Positions 26,992 through 33,444 of a DNA stretch of 33,444 bases are shown here, piece by piece. Under the pieces are notes generated by a model. It had not been told where the DNA came from and searched no databases. It was given only the letters and a program-made list of their open reading frames with translations. Every line of letters starts with the position of its first letter. The stretch's first letter is position 1. Origin of the DNA: Kitasatospora sp. Root107. Its GTDB lineage: Bacteria; Actinomycetota; Actinomycetes; Streptomycetales; Streptomycetaceae. Location of the stretch: assembly GCF_001424875.1 (NCBI RefSeq), contig NZ_LMCT01000033.1, forward strand, positions 1-33,444. The letters run 5' to 3'. Position numbers and translations under genes: made by a program.

Positions 26992-27444
26992 ATGAACACC
27001 AACGGCACCGCTGACCCGGCACTGCTACCGGAGCAGGCCGCCGCGATCATCACCCGGTTCAACCAGCTCGGCATGTCAGGGCCCACCATGTCGCCGGATC
27101 AGCTGGCGACCGCGCTGACAGGGCTGATCGCGCTGCTGCGGGCCACCCCGAACGCCTTGCGGCACATCAGCGGCCATCTGCTCAGCTCCCAGCGGCGCGG
27201 CTGCCTGGCCGATATCGTGGGCGGAGACACCGACGAGCTGGCCGAACGGATCAGGCAGCGCGTCTTCGATGGCGTCGCCCCGCTCGCCGAGCTAGCCCGC
27301 ACGCTGGACGAGGCGTTGGTCCTAGTCCTCCGCTTCTACCAGCTGGACGACCCCGGCCTGGCTGGCGCCGAAGACGCGATCCCCTTGGTCCCGAAGAGTC
27401 GCACGGCCGACAGCGAGATCGCGGTGGAGCTGATCACCGACTAG
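26992..27444 (+). CDS. Cassette gene D: helical hypothetical protein, 150 aa
   Basis: Not recognised. An all-helical acidic protein: EQAAAIITRFNQLGMSGPTM, LATALTGLIALLRATPNALR, then ELARTLDEALVLVLRFYQLD. ATG 26992 has GGAAGGA at 26981-26987. It is the last gene of the group; the hairpin at 27457 follows 13 bases after the stop. Confidence 0.75.
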   Translation: MNTNGTADPALLPEQAAAIITRFNQLGMSGPTMSPDQLATALTGLIALLRATPNALRHISGHLLSSQRRGCLADIVGGDTDELAERIRQRVFDGVAPLAELARTLDEALVLVLRFYQLDDPGLAGAEDAIPLVPKSRTADSEIAVELITD

Positions 27445-27456
27445 TCCGGCTTCATG

Positions 27457-27496
27457 GCGTTGGCCCCGGTACCAGAGCTGGTATCGGGGCCAACGG
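27457..27496 (+). terminator. Terminator of the four-gene cassette
   Basis: An 18-bp stem (27458-27475 with 27478-27495, one G-T pair) lies 13 bases after the stop of gene D. No T tract follows. Its position supports 24603-27444 as one transcription unit. Confidence 0.75.
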
Positions 27497-27596
27497 CATT
27501 GCGGGCCAGGCTTGGTCAGACCAGATGCTGGGACCACTGTGCTGAGCCAGAGTCCACAGGCCAGCAGGGCGGCGCCGCGACGGTACGTCGGTCTGT

Positions 27597-28182
27597 TCAA
27601 CTGCCGGTGCGGTCGGCGGTGTAGCCGCTGATCCGGCCGGTCTCGTGGGCCATCAGCTCAGCGAGGCGCTGGCCCGCCCACATGGCGAGTGTTAGCGCCA
27701 CCTCGCGGGCGTCTTCGACCTTGCTGCCCGGACGGAGGTAGTTCAGGTGAGGGACGGCGATCCGGAGCAGGCGCTCGGCCCCGGCCCGCCGGTCCGGCCG
27801 GGCCTGGACGTCGTCGGTGGCGATGATGGAGAGGATCTCCATCGCCGTCGGTCCGGCCGGGTGCGGGTGCTTCTGGGCATGGCAGACCAGGTCGCCCTGG
27901 TCGAGCAGCCAGCGGTTGAACTGCTGCTGGTCGAGGTGCTGACGGAGGTAGGCGACCAGCTCGGTCGCCAGCGACTCGGTCAGCAGCAGCGAGTCCTCGG
28001 GCAGGGTGCCGGCGGCGTGCCAGGTCTCCAACGTGGCGATCAGCCCCTGGTACATCTCCCGGTTGGCCGGCGGCAGACCGGTCCCGCCCCGGCGGTGGTG
28101 GGCGGCCTCGTCCAGCGTGGTGGTCCGGATCAGCTGGAACGCTGCGGCGCGGGGGGCTGGTCCGGGCGGTGGTGTCGGTCAT
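27597..28182 (-). pseudogene. Hypothetical gene with a one-base frameshift in a C6 tract
   Basis: The main frame reads MYQGLIATLETWHAAGTLPE onward for 152 codons to 27597. The same frame is open further upstream (AAFQLIRTTTLDEAAHHR) but has no start codon. The natural start is an ATG at 28182 with GGAAGG eight bases upstream, coding MTDTTARTSP in another frame. Removing one C from the run of six (plus-strand G run 28151-28156) joins the two parts into a 195-residue protein. This is either a true frameshift, a slippery site, or a sequencing error in a homopolymer. Function unknown; it belongs to the leftward gene group. Confidence 0.65.
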
Positions 28183-28369
28183 CGTGGGCCTTCCGGCTGT
28201 CTGAGGGTGGGGGCGCCTGGTCAACGGCGGTGTCCGGCAGCGGTGAGTTCGCGGGCCAGGGCCTGCCGCAGTTGGGGGAGGGACTTGTCTCCTCGTTGCC
28301 GCTTCCTGACGGGCGCCCGGCCGGTCTGCAGTCCGGATCGGCTGGTGCCGGGCTGACCGCGCCCTGTGC

Positions 28370-29092
28370 TCAGCGCTCGGCTGGGACTGACGCCACCCAG
28401 GTCAGCCAGGCGGCGGCGACGGCGGAGGCCTGTCGGATGGTCGTCTCGTCGGCGCCGACCCGGCTGTGGACCCCGACCTCGCGGTTGATGCGGGCGTTGA
28501 TCTCGCGGTGGGTGTCTCCGGTGGCGGCGGCAATCTCGTTCACGAGGCGTGTGAGGCGACCGCGCGGGTCCGGGCCGTGGTCGATGTCGTCCGTGTTCAG
28601 GTCGATCTCGTCGTCCGGCCGGCCCCCGGCATCGAAGTAGGCCATGCCCTCGCACGGACGGCACATCGTGCCTTCGTAGTCGACGCTGGCCTGGCCGCAG
28701 ACGTAGCAGACAGCACTGTCGCAGTTCGCGCAGTAGAAGGGGGAGACGTCGTCAAGGGAGCTGCGGCCGGGGATCTTGACGAACGCGCACTGCCTCCTGC
28801 ACTGCGGTGACTCGTCACCTTCAGCGGAGTCCGGTGGCGCGGCCTCGGCCAGGGCCGCGCGTTCGACCAGCGTGAGCTGGTTGTCGCGGCGCTCGGCGTT
28901 CTGCCTCTTGCGGGCGTTCAGGCACTGGGCCCACTCCTCGTCGGTGAGGTGACTGCGGCAGGCGACCTGTACGGGGAGGTCGTCGTAGCCGCTCGGCCAC
29001 GTAGCTGGCTCTCTCCGGCAGGGCTGTCCGGTCTGGGCGGCGCGACGGGAGCAGTGCCTCGTCGGGGAGACGTACTCGGCTGGCAGGTCCAT
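28370..29092 (-). CDS. Cys-rich hypothetical protein with putative zinc-binding segment
   Basis: Not recognised as a named family. From ATG 29092 the protein reads MDLPAEYVSPTRHCSRRAAQ; an early Cys/His region is followed by HLTDEEWAQCLNARKRQNAE. A cysteine cluster comes next (FYCANCDSAVCYVCGQAS and MCRPCEGMAYF), with CxxC pairs spaced like a zinc ribbon or treble clef. The C-terminus is helical (LVNEIAAATGDTHREINARI). Start choice: ATG 29092 has GAAGAGAG upstream; ATG 29125 (MCEHRRRRERP) is an alternative, and the open frame reaches 29221. It follows the coiled-coil gene by about 125 bases and would be silenced if the insertion is polar. Confidence 0.75.
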   Translation of the reverse strand: MDLPAEYVSPTRHCSRRAAQTGQPCRREPATWPSGYDDLPVQVACRSHLTDEEWAQCLNARKRQNAERRDNQLTLVERAALAEAAPPDSAEGDESPQCRRQCAFVKIPGRSSLDDVSPFYCANCDSAVCYVCGQASVDYEGTMCRPCEGMAYFDAGGRPDDEIDLNTDDIDHGPDPRGRLTRLVNEIAAATGDTHREINARINREVGVHSRVGADETTIRQASAVAAAWLTWVASVPAER

Positions 29093-29217
29093 TGGGCGCT
29101 CTCTTCGACGTCGGTGCTCGCACATCGTCTCGACTCGACCGGGGCCCGCGCAGGTAGATGGGGCGATCACTCGACCGTGATCGCGCGGTGCCCGGGAGGC
29201 TGACGGACTTCGTCGCG

Positions 29218-29463
29218 TCACTTGTCGGGCTGCAGGCGCTGCACCGCCGCCTGTTTGGCGCGGGCTGTCTTGGCGGTGGCCTGGGCGTGGCGGCGGGCCG
29301 GGCCGACCGCCTCGTCCGTGGTCCGGTGCTGTCGTTGGGCGGTGGCCAGCGCCTCCTCGGCCCGTGATAGCGCGGTCTTCGCTGCCTTCACCTCGCTGGT
29401 GGCTTCCCGCTCGCGCCGTTCGGCCTCGGCCTGGTCGTGTTCGGCGAGTTCCAGTAGGTACTG
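29218..29463 (-). pseudogene. Coiled-coil protein gene, 3' fragment (split by insertion)
   Basis: On the minus strand this stretch codes QYLLELAEHDQAEAERRERE, then SEVKAAKTALSRAEEALATA, and ends AVQRLQPDK at 29218. It has no start codon: an in-frame TAG lies just upstream, inside the insertion. The Ala/Glu/Arg-rich helical style matches the end of the fragment at 31908-32435. Joining the two at the shared CA (TG on the plus strand) gives GAG ACA CCT CAG TAC CTA, in frame, and a 257-residue protein. Confidence 0.75.
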
Positions 29464-29598
29464 CGCCTAATTCGTTGATAGCGGATCGGTGGAGCCAGGG
29501 GGCTTCGGTCGGTTCGTTCGAATGCCGAGGCCGTGACGCCTATCCCGATCCGGGCCAGTGAGGCCTTCCGATAGATCGGCGCGCGGCCCGGCAGGTGC

Positions 29599-29703
29599 GG
29601 TGGTGGTGGTCGCGTGGGCGCCGGACGGATGCCTCTACTGTGCCTGGCCTTGAGGCCCACACCGAGCGCGGCGGCGACTGGCGTCCTCGCGACCACCACC
29701 ACC
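29599..29703 (+). ncRNA. Candidate bridge RNA region in the element's left end
   Basis: Between the left end and the transposase lie about 480 bases without a gene. They contain a perfect 16-bp inverted repeat (29599-29614 with 29688-29703) enclosing 73 bases, and a smaller hairpin near 29727-29751. IS110 elements encode a structured bridge RNA in a non-coding end that pairs with donor and target DNA. Location and structure fit; guide pairing with the TG-centred target was not convincingly found by eye, and the RNA ends are unknown. Confidence 0.4.
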
Positions 29704-29946
29704 CGTCAACACCGGACTCTTGATCGCTCGTTGGTGTTGGTGGTGCGAGCCCGCCGCACGGTGACCTCTCGAAACGCCCGAGCCGCTTGAGCTCCTGCAA
29801 CAGACCGAGGCCCGTGGGGTGCGCTGGTGCCACGAACGGCTAGTGAGGTGGCGGACCGGCCGGTTGGTCGAGTCCTGGAATTAGGTAGCTGCGTGGCCCG
29901 CATGTGCTCGTGACCAGCGCAAACATCGCACCCTGGGGAGGGAACC

Positions 29947-31188
29947 TTGATCTACTGTGGCATCGACTGGGCCGAGCGGACACACGACGTCGCCCTGGTC
30001 GACGACACCGGCCAGCTGCTGGCCAAGCGGCACATCACCGACGACGCGGCCGGCTACAAGCTGCTGCTGGACCTGCTCGCCGAGTACGGCGACACCGAGG
30101 AGAACCCGATCCCGATTGCGATCGAGACCTCCCGCGGTCTGCTGGTCGCGGTCCTTCGGACCGGCAGGCGGAAGGTGTTTGCGATCAACCCGCTGGCCGC
30201 CGCCCGCTACCGCGACCGTCACGCCGTCTCCCGCAAGAAGTCCGACCCCGGCGACGCCCTGGTCCTGGCCAACATCCTGCGCACCGATATGCACGCCCAC
30301 CGGCCCCTGCCCGACGACAGCGACCTTGCCCGCGCCGTCGCGGTCCTCGCCCGCGCCCAGCAGGACGCGACGTGGAACAGGCAGCAGATGGCCAACCAGC
30401 TCCGCTCGCTGCTGCGCGAGTACTACCCCGCCGCCCTGGCCGCCTTCGAGCCGTGGAAGAACGGCCTGTGCCGCCCCGAGGCCCGCGAGATCCTCAAGAT
30501 CGCCCCGACCCCCGCCAAAGGCGCGCGGCTGACCCGCACTCAACTCGCCGCCGCCCTCAAGCGGGCCGGCCGTCAACGTGGAATCGAGGCCGACGCCGAC
30601 CGGCTGCGGGAGGTCTTCCGATCCGACTGGGCCCACCAGCCCGCCTTGGTGGAGAACGCGCTCGGCCGGCAGATGCTCGCTCTCCTGGGCCAGCTCACGG
30701 CCGCGTGCACCGCCGCCGATGACCTGGCGCAGGCCGTTGAGGAGGTGTTCCCGCAGCACCCGGATGCCGAGATCATCCTCAGCTTCCCAGGCCTCGGCGC
30801 CCAGCTCGGCGCCCGGGTCTTGGCCGAGATCGGCGACGATCGCGAACGCTTCGCCGACGCCCGTGGCCTCAAGGCCTATGCCGGCGCATCGCCCGTCACC
30901 CGGTCCTCCGGCAAGAAGTCCAGCATCACCCGCCGCTGGGTGAAGAACGACCGGCTCAACCACGCCGGCTACCTCTGGGCCTTCTCGGCGATCACCGCCT
31001 CACCCGGTGCCAAGGGCCACTACCGGCGCCGCCGCGACGACAACGGCGACTGGCACGCCGCCGCCCAGCGCAACCTGTTCAACCGTATGCTCGGCCAGCT
31101 CTACCACTGCCTCAAGAACCGACGGCACTTCGACGAGCACACCGCGTTCCCTGCCGCCCCCGAGGCACTCGTCGCCGCGGCCGCATAG
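29947..31188 (+). CDS. IS110-family transposase (DEDD recombinase)
   Basis: A 413-residue transposase of the IS110/IS116/IS902 family. The N-terminal RuvC-like DEDD domain shows D7 in CGIDWAERTHDVALVDDTG, E60 in IAIETSRG, and D100 and D103 in KKSDPGDALVLANIL. A helical middle part follows. The C-terminal domain has FPGLGAQLGARVLAEIGDDR and YAGASPVTRSSGKKSSITRR, with the conserved serine at S320 or S321. It appears complete. The TTG start at 29947 has GGGGAGGGA a few bases upstream. It moves the element without terminal inverted repeats, guided by a bridge RNA in characterised members. Confidence 0.95.
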   Translation: MIYCGIDWAERTHDVALVDDTGQLLAKRHITDDAAGYKLLLDLLAEYGDTEENPIPIAIETSRGLLVAVLRTGRRKVFAINPLAAARYRDRHAVSRKKSDPGDALVLANILRTDMHAHRPLPDDSDLARAVAVLARAQQDATWNRQQMANQLRSLLREYYPAALAAFEPWKNGLCRPEAREILKIAPTPAKGARLTRTQLAAALKRAGRQRGIEADADRLREVFRSDWAHQPALVENALGRQMLALLGQLTAACTAADDLAQAVEEVFPQHPDAEIILSFPGLGAQLGARVLAEIGDDRERFADARGLKAYAGASPVTRSSGKKSSITRRWVKNDRLNHAGYLWAFSAITASPGAKGHYRRRRDDNGDWHAAAQRNLFNRMLGQLYHCLKNRRHFDEHTAFPAAPEALVAAAA

Positions 31189-31232
31189 ACGACCCATTAG
31201 AACTGTCGGAGGGTGGCGGCACACTGCTGTCC

Positions 31233-31829
31233 ATGAGCGATAGCCAAAACAGCACCACCGCCGTGTCCGAACCGGTCTGGGTACGGTCCATGGGCGGTCC
31301 GCTCATCGCCGTGCCTGCCTCAGTGGTGCAGCTGTGGGGCGGCTGCACCGAGGGCGGGGTCATCCTGGGTGATTCAGGCGTGCCCGACGACTACGACCGC
31401 GCCTGCGAGGTCGAGGGCGAGGCAGGCCTGATCCACGTCGGCAGTAAGTCGGCGCTGGTGTTGGGTGATGAGCCGGCGACCACCTGCTTCCTGCCGGAAC
31501 GGAGGCTCTTCCTGCGGTGGCGCGCTGCCGACTCATTCGAGGAGTTGCTGGAGGCTGCAGAGGCGGTTCTCGCCGACCCGGAGACGGCTTGGGTGGACTG
31601 TGGGCTTTGGGAGACCGACGGACCTGCGATCCTGATGGATTCGGCTGAGGCGGGAGTGGATCTCGGCAGGGAGTACCCGAGCGGCGGTGGACAGCCCGAC
31701 GAGGCCGCCGTGCCCGTTGAGCCGGGGCGCTGGCGAGTTCGCGCGTTCCAGAAGACAGGCGACTACCCCTGGGTCAGCGTGGTCCAGCTCGATGCCGACG
31801 ACCAGCGCGACGGAGCCGCAGCCACGTGA
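31233..31829 (+). CDS. Immunity protein, Imm21 family (orphan)
   Basis: A 198-residue protein resembling the Imm21 family of polymorphic-toxin immunity proteins: PVWVRSMGGPLIAVPASVVQ, DDYDRACEVEGEAGLIHVG, ALVLGDEPATTCFLPERRLF, then a late GPAILMDSAEAG. Such proteins bind and neutralise a partner toxin. No toxin gene is next to it; its left neighbour, 44 bases away, is the transposase, and it lies inside the inserted segment. It therefore looks like cargo of the IS110 element. ATG 31233 is the natural start; a GGAGGG lies about 20 bases upstream, rather far. The minus strand opposite carries the read-through tail of the interrupted gene. Confidence 0.8.
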   Translation: MSDSQNSTTAVSEPVWVRSMGGPLIAVPASVVQLWGGCTEGGVILGDSGVPDDYDRACEVEGEAGLIHVGSKSALVLGDEPATTCFLPERRLFLRWRAADSFEELLEAAEAVLADPETAWVDCGLWETDGPAILMDSAEAGVDLGREYPSGGGQPDEAAVPVEPGRWRVRAFQKTGDYPWVSVVQLDADDQRDGAAAT

Positions 31830-31907
31830 CCTGAGCGCGAACGCGAATCGAACAGCCAACACCTCAACCCACGCGATCCCCCCAAGACTTGACGGCCTAA
31901 CACCGTG

Positions 31908-32435
31908 AGGTGTCTCGGTGGCCTCTTCCTCGGCGGCCCGGGCGTCTCGCTCGGCCTGCTCGCGGCGCTGCTCGGCCGCTTGGCGGCGCCTCGCTTCGGT
32001 CGCCTCGGTGGCGACCTTCGCGGCTCGCTGTCGGCCCTCGGAGGATGCGGCCGCTGACTTCTTCCTCGCGGACGGGGTGGCAGAAGGGGGTGCGGGCGGC
32101 GCGGTGCCGGGCTTCACCGCACGGGTCAGCCGCCCGCTCAGCAGTACGGCTGCCGCCGAATCGGCGAGCGCCGCCTGCAGCGTGCCAGCCAGCTCTTCGT
32201 CCGCCGCGTCGCCGACCCGAACTCCCGCCGCGCGCGCGTAGCTGCGGGCCTGGACAACCAGTGCGTCCACCAGCTGCCTGCGCTGCACGAGCAGCTCCCG
32301 CAGCTGCTCGCCGTCCAGTTCCTGCTGGGCCTGGCGCAGGCGTGTGCCGAGCGCGGTGAACGCCCGGACGGTGTCCAGGTCGTGGTGGACGAGCTGATCG
32401 GCGAGCCAGGCCCCAACGGTGGGTTCTCCAGACAC
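31908..32435 (-). pseudogene. Coiled-coil protein gene, 5' fragment (split by insertion)
   Basis: From GTG 32435 the minus strand codes MSGEPTVGAWLADQLVHHDL, an N-terminal helical domain with RAFTALGTRLRQAQQELDGE and LVDALVVQARSYARAAGVRV, a Pro/Ala/Ser linker, then an Arg/Ala/Glu-rich coiled coil ending EEEATETP. Beyond 31908 the frame runs on into the inserted element for about 125 codons to 31533, giving a chimeric 300-residue frame antisense to the Imm21 gene. The intact gene would be 774 bases with the fragment at 29218-29463. Function unknown. Confidence 0.75.
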
Positions 32436-32533
32436 TCTGTGGATGTCTCATCTGAGTGATGTCCTTGACCGTCCGGTGACCCTGCGCCCGTTAGGGTCCC
32501 AGGCCATGGTGCTGGCCCGGTGTTGGAGGAAGC

Positions 32534-33178
32534 ATGGCAAGACGGATGCGTGAAGAGGCGTTCCGAGTAGAGCAGGAGCAGGAGCGTTATGCCCCCCATG
32601 TCCGTCCGATCAACGAGATGGTCGACATCTTGCGCGATCAGGACGAGCGTGGCTGGATGCCGCATGTCGCACCCTGGCACGGGGGAGCGGAGGCTCGCGT
32701 GCTGTCCATTCTTCGGGACCCGGGCCCCAAGACGCAGGAAGGCGCAGGCTCGGGATTCCTGTGTGTGGAAAACGATGACCCGACGGCAGAGCTCCAGGCC
32801 CAGATCTTCGAGGAGGCCGGGATAGCGCCGCGTGACGTCACTCCCTGGAACGCCTATCCCTGGTACATCAACCGCTCACCGAACGCGGCTGAGCTCCAGG
32901 CTGGTGCCGAGGTCCTGAAACAGCTGCTGGGGCTGATGCCAAAGGCAGAGGTTGTGCTCCTCCAGGGCAACGAAGCCCAAGACGTGTGGCGCCGCCTGCT
33001 CAAGACGCGCCCCGAAGCCGTCCGTGACAGGACCCTGGAGGTGGTCAGCACCTACCACCCCGGTCGGCAGGCTCTCTTCGTGCGAGACCCGGAGGAACGC
33101 GCCCGCCGCGCGCAGCACCGTATCGACTCCTACCAGAAGGTCGGTGACGCCCTCCGCGGCAGAGGCGGGCAGCTATAG
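32534..33178 (+). CDS. Uracil-DNA glycosylase superfamily-like protein
   Basis: A 214-residue protein with the layout of the uracil-DNA glycosylase superfamily: motif near residues 58-65 (SILRDPGP), WNAYPW at 105-110, a buried strand KAEVVLLQGNEAQ (137-149), and the closing loop STYHPGRQAL at 172-181, where the usual histidine-proline sits. The first 40 residues are a charged helix not found in short UDGs. It may remove uracil or another base from DNA, or have changed role; the classical catalytic water-binding Asp is only tentatively D62. ATG 32534 has GGAGGA. It is divergent from the split coiled-coil gene and shares its upstream region. Confidence 0.75.
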   Translation: MARRMREEAFRVEQEQERYAPHVRPINEMVDILRDQDERGWMPHVAPWHGGAEARVLSILRDPGPKTQEGAGSGFLCVENDDPTAELQAQIFEEAGIAPRDVTPWNAYPWYINRSPNAAELQAGAEVLKQLLGLMPKAEVVLLQGNEAQDVWRRLLKTRPEAVRDRTLEVVSTYHPGRQALFVRDPEERARRAQHRIDSYQKVGDALRGRGGQL

Positions 33179-33304
33179 AGGCCCTGTTCTCGTATAGCTA
33201 CGGCGAACGGACACGTAGCGCCGTGTGAGGTTTGGGGTCGTGGTCGCCGCGAGTGTCGGCGTACAGCGGATCGCGGGATCGCGGTAGCGGCCGTTCCGCA
33301 GTCA

Positions 33305-33333
33305 AGCGGGGCAGGCTGGCGACCTGCCCCGCT
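33305..33333 (+). terminator. Hairpin after the UDG-like gene
   Basis: A perfect 11-bp stem (33305-33315 with 33323-33333) has a 7-base loop. It lies 127 bases after the stop codon. The stretch 33179-33304 shows nothing coding. Confidence 0.65.
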
Positions 33334-33429
33334 CGGTGAGTGACTTCTAGTAGGGCTTGGTCAGGTGCACTCGCTGATGGCGTGTCCTTGGGTCCGTGGG
33401 CGCGTTGATGGTGTGTGACACCTGGGGAG

Positions 33430-33444
33430 ATGGATCAGGTCCGG
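33430..33444 (+). CDS. Possible gene start cut by the window edge
   Basis: ATG GAT CAG GTC CGG at the very end is preceded by GGGGAG at a usable distance, so a rightward gene may begin here. Only five codons are visible. The identity cannot be judged. Confidence 0.25.

Larger units (their letters stand above)
29464..31907 (+). mobile_element. IS110-family element with Imm21 cargo gene (2444 bp)
   Basis: The ends are deduced from the split host gene. Both junctions share a TG (29462-29463 and 31906-31907); taking one copy as the element's own gives 2444 bp. The left end begins CGCCTAATTCG and the right end finishes CGGCCTAACACCG(TG), so CCTAA lies near each end, but there are no long inverted repeats and no longer target duplication, as usual for IS110. 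Contents: about 480 non-coding bases, the DEDD transposase, then an Imm21 gene. The length is above the usual IS110 range, which fits the extra gene. Confidence 0.7.

Noticed and set aside
28221..28369. Short basic C-terminal frame (ending QLRQALARELTAAGHRR) between two leftward genes
   Set aside because: It reads plausibly but has no ATG, GTG or TTG in a sensible place; the frame upstream overlaps the Cys-rich gene.
29881..30963. 360-codon minus-strand frame opposite the transposase
   Set aside because: Antisense mirror of the transposase with no recognisable domain.
31533..32435. 300-codon minus-strand frame taken as one gene
   Set aside because: Only the first 176 codons look like one protein; the rest runs into the inserted element and is antisense to the Imm21 gene. 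It is annotated as a 5' fragment instead.
33179..33429. Possible insertion sequence end at the right edge
   Set aside because: No repeat or transposase is visible in the bases available, so only a possible gene start is listed.

Overview
The window is about 33 kb of very GC-rich actinomycete DNA, most likely chromosomal and from Streptomyces, Kitasatospora or a close relative. The signs are G/C at third codon positions, many GTG starts with GGAGG-type ribosome binding sites, a Streptomyces-type 5S rRNA end, DUF5999, DUF2382 and Tat-exported phospholipase C genes, and long GC hairpin terminators. The genus is inferred from gene content; no search was run.

Region 1 (1-20,4 kb) is ordinary core chromosome. 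It starts with the 3' part of a 5S rRNA, then a cluster conserved across actinobacteria: a CDP-alcohol phosphatidyltransferase, a nucleotidyltransferase fused to a degenerate phosphomannomutase domain, DUF881 / small basic protein / DUF881, a GarA-like FHA protein, an FtsR-type MerR regulator, a bifunctional-nuclease-family protein and a second MerR regulator. The order resembles the mycobacterial pgsA2-garA-gcvB neighbourhood (from memory), but no gcvH lies next to the FHA gene. After this come a SanA/YdcF-like protein, DNA polymerase IV, a leftward 14-TM MFS exporter, a PRC-barrel/DUF2382 stress protein, a tandem glycine riboswitch with gcvP, DUF5999, an unknown protein and a glutamate-cysteine ligase family enzyme.

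Region 2 (about 21.4-24.6 kb) is a scarred junction. A phospholipase C gene stops halfway through. A 19-bp piece of it is repeated 72 bp further on, followed by a C-terminal scrap of a Tn3-type transposase and several decayed genes with in-frame stops or frameshifts. An intact DUF3223 gene follows.

Region 3 (24.6-33.4 kb) is accessory DNA of unknown function. A rightward four-gene cassette (24603-27444) with tight spacing ends in a strong hairpin. A leftward group follows: a coiled-coil protein, a Cys-rich protein and a frameshifted protein. The coiled-coil gene is cut in two by a 2.44-kb insertion carrying an IS110-family transposase and an orphan Imm21 immunity gene. Removing the insertion at a shared TG dinucleotide restores a 257-codon frame, which gives the element's ends to the base. 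The non-coding left end of the element holds a strong inverted repeat where a bridge RNA could lie. A divergent uracil-DNA-glycosylase-like gene closes the region, and one more gene may start at the right edge. No integrase, replication gene, tRNA or CRISPR array was seen, so the right boundary of the accessory region probably lies outside the window.
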